From: Callaeas wilsoni
Taxonomy: Eukaryota > Chordata > Aves > Passeriformes > Callaeidae
DNA: 64,000 nucleotides
Assembly: GCA_013398955.1 (NCBI GenBank)
Contig: VWPU01009581.1
Span: forward strand, 124,001-188,000
Direction of reading: 5' to 3'
Shown piece by piece: positions 1 to 11,500 of this stretch. The position numbers and the translations under genes were made by a program. The number at the start of each line of letters is the position of its first letter. Position 1 is the first letter of the stretch. A model generated the notes under the pieces. The model was not told the origin of the DNA and did not search any database. It saw only the letters and a program-made list of their open reading frames with translations.

Positions 1-926
1 CCCTGACATCCATGATTGCATCAAACAGACAGAGAAAGCAGAAGAAAACTCACTTTTTATGTCCATGTATGTGTTGAATGAGACACTCACCTGATTCCTT
101 CCATGGCTCTACCAAACCATCCCTAAAGCAGATGCACAACCTGGCACCAGGTCTAGCATAACACATTCAGCTGCCTAAAAAGAACAATTTCTTCATCCCA
201 TCCAAAAGAGGAGTGCAGGTTTGCTTGCAACTCCCAAACATGGATGATCCAATCCCTCTTTTCTTCCATTCTCCTTGATCCCTCCAGATTTTGAGGTTAT
301 GCCTGTGAAGACTTTCTCAGTCTGAGCCCATTCCTGTTTCCCAGCCTGTTCTGCAGTGGGGAAGAGCAGGAACAGACACTTTGGAGTGCTTTAGAGCTGA
401 GTGCATTAATAATTGTCTCCACTCAGAGTTTCCCTGGCCAGACATCCAAGACTGCATTTCCTATTTTAGCAGGACTCTGCTTGCCTGGCTGAACTTGTGT
501 TGCAAGGCACAATCCCCTTCCCTGTCTGTCGTTGTCATTGTTTGTTAAAACCTGACCTTGCAATAAGACAAATTTAAACACACTGTAGTGGGATAAACCC
601 AGCTTGCCTGGGTTCAGCCTCAGCTGAGAGGAGCAGGAGCAATCCCCTATTTTTCTTGTCTTCATGACTGATCAAAAAGATAAATTCTCATCTCTAGCTG
701 CAAGAGACAGTCTTAAAATGCCATTACACCCTGGGTCTTTGCTTTGCTTGAGGTCTATCAGTGGATCAGTTACGGTGTATCTGAGTAGCAGCTGAAATCC
801 CTGTTTTAAAAATATTTGCTCTGCAGCCACAACAGAAACACAAGTACCAGGAATTTTTTTTCTCCATTCTCTCGAAGCTGCCCAATTCTCCTTCACTGTG
901 ATTTTGCCTCTTTAAGCATTCATTTT
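1..926. other. Unique non-coding sequence, no gene seen
   Basis: I recognise no repeat, RNA gene or exon here. Two short minus-strand reading frames (423..665 and 672..896) have no recognisable domain and lie in ordinary mixed-composition DNA, so I do not call them genes. Confidence 0.5.
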
Positions 927-1017
927 CACAGAATCATAGAATGGTTTGGGTTGAAGGCAGCTTAAAAATCATCTAGTTTCAGCCCCCGTGCCATGGCAGG
1001 GTCACCTTCCACTAGAT
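927..1017 (-). mobile_element. CR1 LINE, 3' end fragment
   Basis: The segment opens with the reverse complement of the CR1 3' tail (GAATCATAGAATGGTTTGGG) and continues through the usual 3' region (CCATGGCAGGGTCACCTTCC). Only about 90 bp of the 3' end is present, a typical 5'-truncated insertion. It has several substitutions relative to the common avian pattern, so it is not a recent copy. Confidence 0.9.
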
Positions 1018-2492
1018 TTTAATGGGAGTTGATTTTTTCATTCACATTGATTTTAATGTGCATATCAACAAGTTACACACACTTTTGATTCAACACCTAA
1101 AAACCAATATATCCTAATCTGCTTATTTTATTGGTGTCATTTGTCTTAATTCTAGCAGGGGCAATATTGCTTACAAGGATTTTGAAATACAATAAACTCA
1201 TTTTATTTACTGTGCACCTGGTAAGTCTGAAATATAACCACATTCTTTTTTTTTCATCTTATTACAAGAATGACACATTTGGATAACTAGAACTTATTAA
1301 GTCATCTCTTCATTTTAATATCTGCCACTCAAGCTGTATATGCAGAATAATTTAAATAGCAGTAATTACCTAGAAAACATCTTTGTGTTGGAATAATTTG
1401 CAATTTGCAACACTGTTTGGCTGCCTCTCCTGATTGAGGTTTTTGGGTATTAAGTAACTACATAGGAGCATGTAGTTCAGGTGATTGCTAGACATGCCCA
1501 TTATTCAGTAGGATTGTGTCTTGCTTTGCTTCATCTCGAGCTTTACACACCGAAAACTGACATAATTTCTTGGCTGGAGTGAGATCAGAAGTCGGGCTGT
1601 GCTCGTGAACACCAGTGACAGAAGGTACAGAAAGAGGTAAGACATGCAACATTACCAAGGAATATTGACCAAGCACTGGTTCACATCCAGATTTGGGGTC
1701 TATTCCCAGCTATGCTCAGACACATCACCAGACTGCGTAGGTGAGGAAGATTTTGGAAGCCACTCATTTAAAAATATGTTTATTTAAACCTCTGTATCAA
1801 CTTCTTCGGGACCTATTCAGACAAGAAAAGTTACTCCAGAGTTCACCAGCTCAGGCTTTGGTGTCGCTGCAGGTTTTGTTTGAGCACTCTTGAGCTGGAA
1901 TGTCCTTCAAAGCCTGCGGATGTTTTGGGAGTCTGTCCATCCAATCTCTCTTCCACATCACTGCAGGGGTGGATGAAGCACTCCAAGGATGTGCTTTGCT
2001 TCTTTTTGATCCCTTTTGAAGGTGGATAGTGAACGACCCTCCATGCATGTGAGCTGTTGTTAGCACTGGGGTCTTTCCACTGCAGTGTTTGTATCACTCC
2101 ACGTCACCCAGCTGCTGCTGCTTCCACATGGATGACTCAAAAAGCTGTAAAATAACTGGATATCTACCCTGAGATTCTCTCCTTTCTACACTTTCACAGT
2201 ACAGCCTAATTTTAGCTGCTGCTTCCACGCCAAATCATGTGGATTTTAGATGCATTGGTTGCTCTGGATCATTTAAATGTGCCCCAAAAATAGAGGGGGC
2301 AGGGGAAATGCTTCCAAATAGATGGCAGAGGTATCAGGTATATTGGGAGTGGGTGTTCTGTTCTGAGCATGGAAAAGATGATGCCTAAGGGATGGAAAGA
2401 TTGATTTTGGGACTGAGGGGAGTGGGGACATTGAGGAGTGGGATATTAAATCTAAGCTGTTCTTGCTACTAGTCTAATTACCATGAGCATGG
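1018..2492. other. Unique non-coding sequence, AT-rich first part
   Basis: Positions 1040-1420 are AT-rich and free of known repeats, with a mixed composition that is not simple-sequence. This could be a conserved non-coding block, but I cannot test conservation. The remainder holds only short frames (for example 1843..2097 minus) without recognisable content. Confidence 0.45.
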
Positions 2493-2678
2493 CTCTTAGC
2501 CTTGAGAAGAGGCAACCAACAGGGGACCTCATCCCTGTCTGTCCCTGTCTGCGGGGAGGGCTCAGAGCAGGGCCCAGGCTCTGCTCCGTGGGGCCCAGCA
2601 ATGGCACAAGAGGCAATGGGCAGGAACCAATGCCCAGGAAGTTCTACAAGGACATGAGGAAGAACTTCTTCCCTGCGC
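2493..2678 (+). mobile_element. CR1 LINE, internal ORF2 C-terminal region
   Basis: The sequence runs from the 'CTTGAGAAGAGG' module through 'ACAAGAGGCAATGGGCA' to 'ATGAGGAAGAACTTCTTCCC', which is the CR1 ORF2 C-terminal region in sense orientation. It stops where the CR1 3' end would follow. The wording differs from most CR1s in this window, suggesting another subfamily. It is followed after 65 bp by a CR1 3' end in the opposite orientation. Confidence 0.8.
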
Positions 2679-2743
2679 CTCCAAGGTCAGCTGAAGGTTG
2701 TGAAGGTGGTTTGGTCCCATGGAGTCAGACCAGAGTTCACAGA

Positions 2744-2970
2744 GACACAGAATGGTTTTTGTTGGAAAGAACCTTCAAGACCATGTCATTCCAACTCCCT
2801 GCCATGGGGNCGAAGGACCCCTTCCACTATCCTGGATTACTCCAAACCTCATCCAACCTGTCCTTCCAGGGATGAACTCGTCCAGGGATGGGGCAGCCAC
2901 AGCTTCTGGTTTTTTTTTTTTGCACGGCCTCACCACCTTCATCGAGGAGAATTTTGTCCCAATATCCAAG
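2744..2970 (-). mobile_element. CR1 LINE, 3' end, with T-run and one N
   Basis: This is a reverse-oriented CR1 3' end of about 230 bp, starting at GACACAGAATGG and ending near the 'AATATCCAA' module. Position 2810 is an undetermined base (N). Around 2910-2922 a T homopolymer replaces the usual 'TCTGGGCAACCTGTG' stretch. The motif CCAGGGATG is locally duplicated around 2866-2890. The copy is visibly degraded. Confidence 0.88.
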
Positions 2971-4524
2971 TATTTAGATTTCATAGAGGAAACTCCATGA
3001 TTGCCCATTTCTGGACTTTCTAAAATTTTTCTGTTAACTGAAACTGTCAACAACTTTGTGTGGCTCAAGTCTGACACCTGATATCTTCCATATTTTAGAA
3101 TGATCTGACCTGGAGCAACAGAAGCGGACAAACCCAGCTTCCTTCAGCCACTCTTTCCTCTGATCACCCCAAGGAGCATCTCGCGTCAGGAGTGTTTCCA
3201 TGGTTTCCATGTCTTGAACAGACTGTGTGTGGTTCCATCCCGTGCATTACTCATGACAGACACTGATGTTGGGGTGATTCGGGTGGGCTTTGGGAACTGG
3301 GAGTGATTATCTGGAATGAATTTTTGTCCTGTTCCAATGTGCATTTTGAGGCAGAGAGTCACTGGGAGAAGATAAAGCATGAAGGAAACAGAAACGTCAT
3401 TCACAAGAGCAGGATGAACGTGATGGGAAAGCTCTGAGGGACTCTGCAATTGTCATGTTCACCCTATCGCTGTGGGAAGAGCAGGTGGCAGGTTGGGGTT
3501 AAATACTTGAAGCTTGAAGGTTTTCCATACTCAGGTGGGAAACTCTGCCTGAAACAAATGGCCAAGGTACAATGATGTATCCATGAAGTTCTCCTCATCC
3601 TTCATATGTGTAATGGAATAAATGAAGGACATGGAATTGCAGGACATACATTAATTTCTAAGATCTGCTGGAAATGGAAAGATTATTTTCTCAATTAAGT
3701 GCTCAAAAATATCCCCAAACATGCTTTATTTCCCCCAAGTAAGCAATTCTACAGCTATCCTTCTGGCCTTCTAGATACTGTCTAATTTTGTTTGGTTTGG
3801 GGTTTTTTGGTTTTTTTTTTTTTGTGTGTATGGAGGTATTGTTGTATTCTTCCACGCAACACTAAGAACATTTCAGTGACAGGTTTTTTCAGGACCTTGT
3901 CTGTGCATTCCAGACCATGAACTTCTTCCTTCTTTAGAAAACAGCTGAGAAAATATCTTTGAAAAAGTATTTTTGAGAGAAAATCTTTGTAGCTACAGTT
4001 CCTTTTTTTCCCAGGAAAAATCTCCATACAACCGGTGAAACAAAAATGCTTATCTCAAATCTTACCACCTGCTTAAGAGTTTTTTCAACAAAGGGCCATC
4101 ACTTTTTGAACAGTTCAATATTTAGCTGTTGTAATAGCATCAAGTGGCTTCTTGTTGTCATGGAGAATGAATTCACTTGCCTAGACCTGGATACTCTGAC
4201 ATAAAAAGACCCCCAAAACATTTTTTTCCAGCATATCAAGGGACCCTTGGCAACTTGAGTTTTGAATGGTTCCAAGGCAGGTAGAAAATTCTGTTGTGCC
4301 CTTGGTTCCCCTCCTGGACAGGTCCAGTTTTGTATAAACATAAACCAAAGGAGGGTAATAGATGTCCAAGGACAAATACCATCTTTTGTAATGGCTTGGG
4401 GTTTAAAAATAAGCTGCCCAAAGCAAAAATAGTCAGAATTTACAGTCATATTCTAAGTTAACCCCTGTGCTGTGATAGTTGTTTTGTTGGCACATCTGAG
4501 GCTCACTGCAAGCTCAGACAAAAA
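2971..4524. other. Unique non-coding sequence, no gene seen
   Basis: No interspersed repeat is recognised. A T-rich run lies at about 3797..3823. The minus-strand frames at 3186..3449 and 4099..4449 show no domain and no supporting features. Confidence 0.5.
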
Positions 4525-4752
4525 CATCATGGAATCATGGAATGATTTGCATTGAAAGGGACCTTAAGGATCATCTCATCCCAACCCCCTGCCATGGGCA
4601 GGGACACCTTCCACTATCCCAGGTTGCTCCCAGCCCTGACCAACCTGGCCTTGAACACTTCCAGGGATGGGGCTGCCACAGCTTCTCTGGGCAACTTCTG
4701 CCAGTCTCTCACTATCCTCACAGGGAAGAATTTCTTCCTAATCTCTAACTTA
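4525..4752 (-). mobile_element. CR1 LINE, 3' end, about 230 bp
   Basis: The reverse-complemented CR1 tail (CATGGAATCATGGAATG) is followed in order by the CCATGGGCAGGGACACCTTCCA module, the 'CCAGGGATGGGGCTGCCAC' module and the 'GAATTTCTTCCTAATCTCTAA' module. The truncation point abuts an AT-rich simple sequence. It lies 0.9 kb from a plus-strand CR1 covering the same region, so the two form an inverted pair. Confidence 0.93.
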
Positions 4753-4872
4753 AAATAATATAGCAATTAAGTAATGTTATATAAAAATATAATAATATAA
4801 TTAATAATAAAATTACATAAATAAATTATATAATAATGAGATAATCCTAATAGCTAAGCTAATATACCTTCA
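4753..4872. repeat. AT-rich low-complexity tract
   Basis: About 120 bp composed almost wholly of A and T in irregular TAATA/ATAAT units. It begins exactly where the CR1 alignment ends. It may mark the insertion target or later expansion. Confidence 0.8.
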
Positions 4873-5406
4873 TAAGAGATGTCTAATATGCATTTTGAGG
4901 ATTCTCCCTCACACTTGTTGGCATTAAAATTGGATATGGCCTTGCTAATGTTGTTGGGAATGGAAGATGCCAGGTTGAGAGACCTACAGGTTGCACTCCA
5001 AGTATTGAGATCAAACTATTTGGCCTTCAGCAATCCAGTATTTCTTTTATATGGCCTGAAAACACTCCTCTCTTTCTTATTCAGGTCAGAAGAGGTAGAA
5101 ACTTTTCCCTGATTGAGGCTGGAGCTTTGTGGCCTTATTTTGGTACCACACACAAAGCACTGGTGGTTTCATGTGTTTCCTCCCAGGCTGGGTATGACTG
5201 AACACTTGACTTCAGTAAAGTATAAGCAAGAGGCAAAGAGAGTTTGTTTCTTTCTGCATCTCCAGATCTGAGTGGCACCATGTGATCTTAAATAACCATC
5301 TGTTGATTATTTTTCGCCTAAAGATTGATGGATGTGATTCATGGCCCTTTCAAAACAGAGCTGCTCCCTGAAAAAAATTGTGACAACTTTTGTGAGAGAA
5401 AAAGCA
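4873..5406. other. Unique non-coding sequence
   Basis: No repeat or exon recognised. A 77-codon plus frame at 4879..5112 has no recognisable domain. Confidence 0.45.
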
Positions 5407-5474
5407 TCACAAAACCATGGAATGGTTTGGGCTGAAAGGCACCCTAAAGATCATCCAGTTACAACCCCCTGGGG
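5407..5474 (-). mobile_element. CR1 LINE, short 3' end fragment
   Basis: About 70 bp matching the reversed CR1 3' end (CATGGAATGGTTTGGGCTGA, then AAGATCATCCAGTTACAACC). The extreme tail is altered and the element stops at CCCCCTGG. Confidence 0.85.
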
Positions 5475-5693
5475 TGTCTTGCAAAGCAAAGAAGGGAAAA
5501 ATAGGAGATAGATCCAGACCTTCTGTGTATTTTACAGAGGAACTTTGGGCAGTTTTGCTAAGACCATTGGAGTTTTACTGAGATTTTTTGGGGGATTTTC
5601 CTGTATTTCCTTGAGCTATTCATCTGAAAAAGAGTTGCACGATTATTGCAGCTGAGGTTGACAGTGCATTTCAGGACTTCTTCAAGATCCTGG

Positions 5694-5902
5694 GAGAAGG
5701 GTAGATTTAGATTAGATAACAGGAAGAAATTCTTCCCTGTGGGGATGGTGAGGCCCTGGCACAGGTTGCCCAGAGAAGCTGTGGCTGCCCCATCCCTGGA
5801 AGTTTCCAAGGCCAGGTTGGATGGGGCTTGGAGCAATCTGGGATAGTGGAAGGTGTCCCTGTCCATAGCAGGGGGCTGGAACACAAACCATTCTATGTTT
5901 CT
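5694..5902 (+). mobile_element. CR1 LINE, 3' end with readable ORF2 C-terminus
   Basis: Sense CR1 from 'GGGTAGATTTAGATTAGATAAC' to the tail CCATTCTATGTTTCT. One frame still reads the typical ORF2 C-terminal wording ([20 protein letters not shown]). A short deletion in the 3' untranslated part removes the usual GATGATCTTTAAGGTCCC stretch, so GGGCTGGAACACAAACC is joined directly. Confidence 0.93.
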
Positions 5903-6825
5903 AAAGGAAAAGAAAGTCAGATTTCCCAAAGCAATCCCAGAAGATTCCTATGCCTGAGATCTCAGTAAGGCGTGAAAAAAATCCCCTCTTGCTGGAACCT
6001 GGTCAGAGCCCATCATTTCAGTCATACTGAGTGCTCTGAGCTGGAACTCCTAAGCAGCAGCTTCCCCCTGACACCTCTCAGAGACTTCCCCTGGAACTTT
6101 AGGCAAGAGATTTCAACTGCTCTTTGCCAGCATTTCACTTATTTCTAGAATAGATATAGTACCCTCTGAAATCATTGAAATATTACAAAGGTGAAATTGC
6201 AAAAGAAAATTGGAAGAGGAAATTGAAAGGTAAAATCTACAGGTAAAACTGAAAGATTTTCTTTTCTTAAAAAAAGCCAAACAACCAACAAACCACAGAA
6301 CAAACAAACAAACAGACAAAACCAGGAAAAACCCACACAAGTTAATTTCTGCTGAAAGTAACTTTTTTGCAGCTCAAGCACATGTCTCTGTTTACTCCCA
6401 GAATGGGTGGAGGATAAGCAACAGCCGGATAATCTGGAAATTAAAGAAAGAAAACTCAACAAGTTGAAATGATATATCGTAGTCATTAGTAACAGCACTG
6501 CAATAACCCAGCTTTCAGCACATTTCCAAATGCCCGTCTCCTTGTGCACTTTCTTATGATAAGAATAATTCCCCTACCTGTTCTCCCAAATCCCTTTAAA
6601 CGGTGCTGGGGCAATGTTGGTCTGCTTCCCCTGGAGTGAATCTTGCGTTATTACTAAAGAGGGAACAATATGGGGTTTTTATAGAAGCAAATCTCACCAG
6701 CCCTTTTTCCCCGTGGAAGACGCTCTGACCATTATCTGTGCCTGTGTTTGCCAAAGCTTTTCCCTACCCTGCTGTGTGGAGCTGGTCTGGAATCCCTGCA
6801 CCAGCAACAAGAGGGGCCCTGTTGA
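5903..6825. other. Unique non-coding sequence with CAAA-rich patch
   Basis: No gene recognised. Around 6280-6340 there is an A-rich patch with a short (CAAA)n run. The 125-codon minus frame at 6172..6549 reads across this patch on the other strand and is rich in Phe, Leu and Val; I do not consider it a gene. Confidence 0.45.
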
Positions 6826-6995
6826 CACAGAATCACAGAATGGGTAAGGTTGGAAGGGACCACACTGGGGTCCTCTGTTCCAACCTCCCCGCTCAAACAG
6901 CGTCATCCCAGAGCACCTGGCACATGTTTGCATCCAGGCACTTCTTGCATATCCCCAGTGAGGGAGATGCCACAATCTCTCTGGGCAGCCTGAGA
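6826..6995 (-). mobile_element. CR1 LINE, 3' end, different subfamily
   Basis: This segment starts with GAATCACAGAATGGGTAAGG and contains 'CTCAAACAGCGTCATCCCAGAGCA' and 'AATCTCTCTGGGCAGCCTGA'. These are diagnostic of the CR1 lineages with the 'GGTTGGAAGGGACC...CTCAAGCAGGGTC' 3' end, rather than the 'CCATGGCAGGG' type common elsewhere here. It becomes unalignable by eye near 6995. Confidence 0.8.
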
Positions 6996-7612
6996 GAAGT
7001 CTTGGTTGTACCTCGTTTTTGGCATCTATACTTACCCCACCTTCCAGCTTTTCAGACAGGTCTACTGCCAGGTGAAGCCTTTATCTGCACCTCTGGTCAT
7101 GTCATGAAGCAGAAGATATGATGCACAGCTCTTCCCTCAAGGATTCCTGGGGTCCAGCCTGAAAAGGTCCTAATATAACGTGTCTCAAGTGGCTAAATTT
7201 GTAGGGAATAAATTTATATGTAACTTTAGCTGGCTACGTGGAAGGATTTTCTACTTGTCTTGGTTAAAGAGTTGGGAGCTTTCGGATTTTTTCTGTAACA
7301 CTCTGTGATATGAAAAGCAAACATCTCTGGGATGCTTTAGGCGAAACACTCTGGGATCTGGTACATCACACACGTTGAAAGGAGCTGCAAACTTATGATA
7401 CCAAATTATTGCTGTCAGCTGGGCAGGCTGTAAACTGCTCGATTAGACTGCAAGGCTCAAACACCCACCTTTAGATAAGGCTGCACCAGCAAAGAAAATA
7501 AGAAGGAATAGTTGGACCAGAAAGGATCATATCCCAGCTCTCTTCCCAAGGGAGCAGTGAGGGGGCAGTGAATTCTGTTCAAAAATTCTCTCATATAGGG
7601 AAAGTGCTTCAA
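6996..7612. other. Unique non-coding sequence
   Basis: No repeat or exon recognised with confidence. Positions 7540-7610 may be a degraded upstream part of the following CR1, but the match is not clear. Confidence 0.4.
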
Positions 7613-7840
7613 TTTGCTCCAGGGAAGGTTTAAACTGGATAACAGGAAAAAATTCTTCACCGAAAGGGTGGTCAAGCATTGGAATGGGCTGCCCAGGGAA
7701 GTGAAGGAATCCCCATCCCTGGAAGTGTTCAAGACATGTAGATGTCGTGCTTGGAGACAGGGTTTAGTGATGGACCATGGTTTAGTGATTGGTTAATGAT
7801 CTTGGAGGCCTTTTCCAACATTAATAATTCCATGATTCTA
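7613..7840 (+). mobile_element. CR1 LINE, 3' end with readable ORF2 C-terminus
   Basis: Sense CR1 of the 'GTGGTCAAGCATTGGAA' type. A frame from about 7620 reads [19 protein letters not shown], then GLPRE, the standard CR1 ORF2 C-terminal wording. The 3' region passes through GATGATCTTGGAGGCC-like sequence to the tail ATTCCATGATTCTA. Confidence 0.93.
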
Positions 7841-8244
7841 CAAAATTCCTTCATTCTTTTGGGGAAGTCTCTGCCTGCCTTGCTGTTGCCCTTGTGTTTC
7901 ATTCCACCTTCCCTTGTGGACCAGCCTGGACTGGAGCTTCCTGACATCACCCGTGAAGAATTTTTGATTGCTTGGTAATAAAACATTGGGTGGAATTCAC
8001 TGGCATTAAATCCAAGCATTGCACACAAGGAAAACAGCAGTTCCACCTCTGTGCATGGAGAAGGGCTCTGAGCTGATTAGTGCTGCCCAGGAATGGCATT
8101 TGGGTCTTATAATGAACAGCTGAATGAAATTATGAGCTCATTGTTCTGTAGCAATCAAAAGAGGAAATTGAATGTTAAGGATTATTAAGGAGGGAATAGA
8201 AAACCAAACAGAAATCATCGTAATGCCACTGAAGAAATGCATTT
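7841..8244. other. Unique non-coding sequence
   Basis: I see no repeat, RNA gene or exon in these 400 bp. Confidence 0.45.
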
Positions 8245-8538
8245 TGGACCTGCAGCTTGAATATTGTGTCTGGTGCTTGTCCTCCCCTCTCAAAAGGCTT
8301 TAGTGGCCCTGGAAAAGGCTCTGAGAAGATGCCAGAAGGATGATAAGCTGCAGCAGCACAGAAAAGGATTAAATAGATGTGCACACTTCAGTCTTGAAAA
8401 AGACATTTTAGGGAGCTTTTTTTTCAGGCTAAAGTCATGATGCGTGTGGAGCAGGGATGGGGAAATGGAGCAGGTTCTTCACAGGCAGCGTGTGATTGAG
8501 CTGTGGCATTCCTTACCATGGGATGGGGCTGTTTCTAG
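8245..8538 (+). mobile_element. Ancient CR1 LINE relic (CR1-L-like)
   Basis: The wording 'TTGAATATTGTGTCTGGTGC', 'CCCTGGAAAAGGCTCTGAGAAG', 'CTTCAGTCTTGAAAAAGAC' and 'GAGCTGTGGCATTCCTTACC' follows the order of older amniote CR1 families (CR1-L type), not the avian-specific subfamilies nearby. The match is heavily mutated with small indels. The assignment is from memory of the family pattern and is less certain than for the young copies. Confidence 0.6.
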
Positions 8539-11500
8539 GGAAAAAATAACGGAAAAAAATCTGTTGAAGTTTATTAATGCACTGTTTAGCATCAGACTCT
8601 GGCTGCCTTGCTTTTGCGCTCTGTAACCACTCTCAGTCAAAACATGAAATTGTTTTTTGATCTGACACAGTATTTTTAATTTAATGTACTCTTATTTAAG
8701 GTTTTCCTGCTGAATTCTTACAGATTTACACAGCCACAGCTGACTTTATTAGGTAGGAAAGGAGAGGAAAGTCTCATTGAAATCACAAAAATTATTTATT
8801 TGGTAAACAGCAGGACGCAGAAATCCCATAGAAAAGTCCCAACTCAAGGACAGAAGTGCATAGATGGCTTCGAAAACTGCAGTTATTGCTGAGAGAGGAC
8901 ATCATCCAATCTATGGGTGACAAACAGGGGAGAGAAGAGTGGATGAGAATGTCAGAGGAAGCTTCTCCCATGAAAAACTCCAAGGAATTGGTAATGCCTG
9001 TAATATGAACTGGTGCCAGGCCTCTGCAGCACAGCCAGCTGCAGGCAGAATAACCTCTTTAAATAAAAAATCCTCCCTTTCTCACTTTGCACTCTGTTAA
9101 TAATAACAATAATCATTGAGGTTGACTTGGACAGGCTTAGAACCAGTGAAGCAAAGATTTAATAGGGTTCAGACTAGTCTAGATTTTTTTTTTAAATGTG
9201 CTTTTTCTACAATGTGCTCAAGGCTCTACTGCAGGCTCACACTTTTAATAACATCTTACGTGTATGGAAAGGTGGGGGAAGAGGAATTTCCTGGATCACC
9301 TGAACCATCACACCTTAAAAACCAGGCAAAAGATCTCCCTTTCGCTTGCTGCCTCTTTTAGTTTTTCTTCTTTTCCCGTCAGGATGCATCCCTCTGGAAT
9401 GCGAGTTGGCAGAGCTCAAGGACTGGGTGTTTTCTTGAGTCTTTGTGAAAGGGCATCAGCACCTCTTTCCCTCACCTGAGATAAATGTCAGTGAGTCACA
9501 GTTTGTCAGGGACACAGATATGCACCGGGTTAGTGGATCTCTGTTTTCATGTGCATGCACACAGATAACCTGAAAGGAAGACAGATCTGAGTGGCTTCTT
9601 GCTAAATTATCCCCTCTTTGATTAGCTGATGCCTTTCAGCTTGATTTGCAGTTGTAGATCTGGAGTTTGCAAACAATAAGCATCAAGTGTCAGACAAGCA
9701 AATTAATCTGCTGCTGAAATATATTGCTAAGTGGAAAACGCTTATTTTTTTCTTTATTTTACACTGTTTTATGTATCTTGCAGATGGCAGCTCTTGTAGC
9801 TTTCCTTGCTCGTGGCTCTAAACCCAAAGAGTTAAAATTATAATCTTCTTTAATTTCATAAGTGAATCAACCAGCGGATAAAGTAAAATTTTAAAAAAGG
9901 AGAGGAAAACAAGATATGCTTCTGGCAACAGAGTTGTGCTGTGGTGGATTTGAGTTAGATGGGAAAGTCAACTGGCTTCCTTTGAGCAATGACTTTGCAA
10001 ACCCTCCTCTTGGGGGAAATATTTTTTTTTTTTTTTCCGCTTTTATGGAGCTTTTCATCCATCAGTTTATGAAGGAGTAAGTACAAAATATTGTTAATGA
10101 GGATGGCTGGGACTCATTTGTAGACTAGACATTTAACAGAAAAATTAGAGAGCAAGTTCTGTGCTGGGAAGAATTTACAATGTCGGAAGGCAACAAAGAT
10201 GAGGGATGGGAGATGACAGAATCCAGCAGTAGGAAACAAACAGTGGTGGCATAAATCCTCCATCCACACAGCAATGATCACACTCACTTTGTTCATTTAT
10301 TGACATGCCCTCAAGGACTGCAGCGCTTTCCAGTAGGGCCTTAAAAATGAAGGAGCTGGGAGTGTGAGGTTTAGGGAGGAGATCTGCAGCGAGACTCAGA
10401 GGGGACAAGCAAAGCCGTTCCACCATTGCAGCCACCACCAACTCCAGCCCAAGGTGATGTCCCCACAGCAGATGTACCAACTGCCCTTCCAGAAGAAAAA
10501 CTCCTGCTTTTTGATCTGTTTTTTGAGTTACATCAGGCTTGTAGAGCTCAGTTTATGCTCACTGAGACCACAGATGCAGACTGTACAGATCAAGCTCTCT
10601 GCCAGCAGGAGGAGGAGATGGATTTATTTTCCCCACGTCAATGTCTACCAGTGTAACCACATCTTTGCCAGGGCTGAGAGAAGCAAAATGGATGTGTAAG
10701 GACAGATAAGTTCTGTGTGGGTGTGGAAAGAAGCCAGGTGAAGTGAGCTGGACTTGCTTTGAGCAGGATTTGGATGAGTAAACGGAGATGTCTGTTCTGG
10801 AAGTGCCAATATCTGAGGCCATCGGTGCTGGCTCCCTTTAAGGTCAAGGAAGGGTGAGTCAGCAGAGCCAGGGGCTTTTAGGACATTGATCATCTCATCT
10901 CCATCTTTATTTGATCAGACAAAACCTGCCCCATGTGTCAGGTGGGATGAATCCCACCTCAGGCCAAGATTTTGCAGCAGATCGTACCAAAGAGACCTAC
11001 TCAGGTACAGCCACTGCAGTAGTTTTTTCTGGGCAAACTGAATTGATTTTAGGGGATAAAACCCTCACTGAGCTCTCTGCTACCACACACACACTCCTGG
11101 CTGTAGACACGTGGGATAATTTAATAATATTTTGGAAAAGTCTCCCTGAGCTGCAATAGAAACTGTTTCGGCATGTGTGGCTTATGGCTAGGATAAGATT
11201 TAATTTTGATTGCACAGGTGGTTTTAACCAAAATTTTCAAGTTGGAAAGGAAAGCCTGTCACTTGTTTATGTATGGAAAACCTTTAAATTAGAGATCCAC
11301 CTCTTTTCTTTCTAGTTTCTTGCTTGTGTACACAAATAATTAAATGAAAATATTCCCTTGCATGACATGAGGGAAGTGGTAGGGACTGGTTGGGTGACCA
11401 CAGCAAGGTCATAGGAGTATTTTCTCCATTGGGACAATTCTGTCCTAAATCTCAAAGCTCCTGTAGCCAGCAGTGCTGGAGGGCTTTGGGGCCATTTACA

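Noticed and set aside
7540..7612. Upstream extension of the CR1 at 7613
   Set aside because: Order and wording of CR1 modules could not be followed here.
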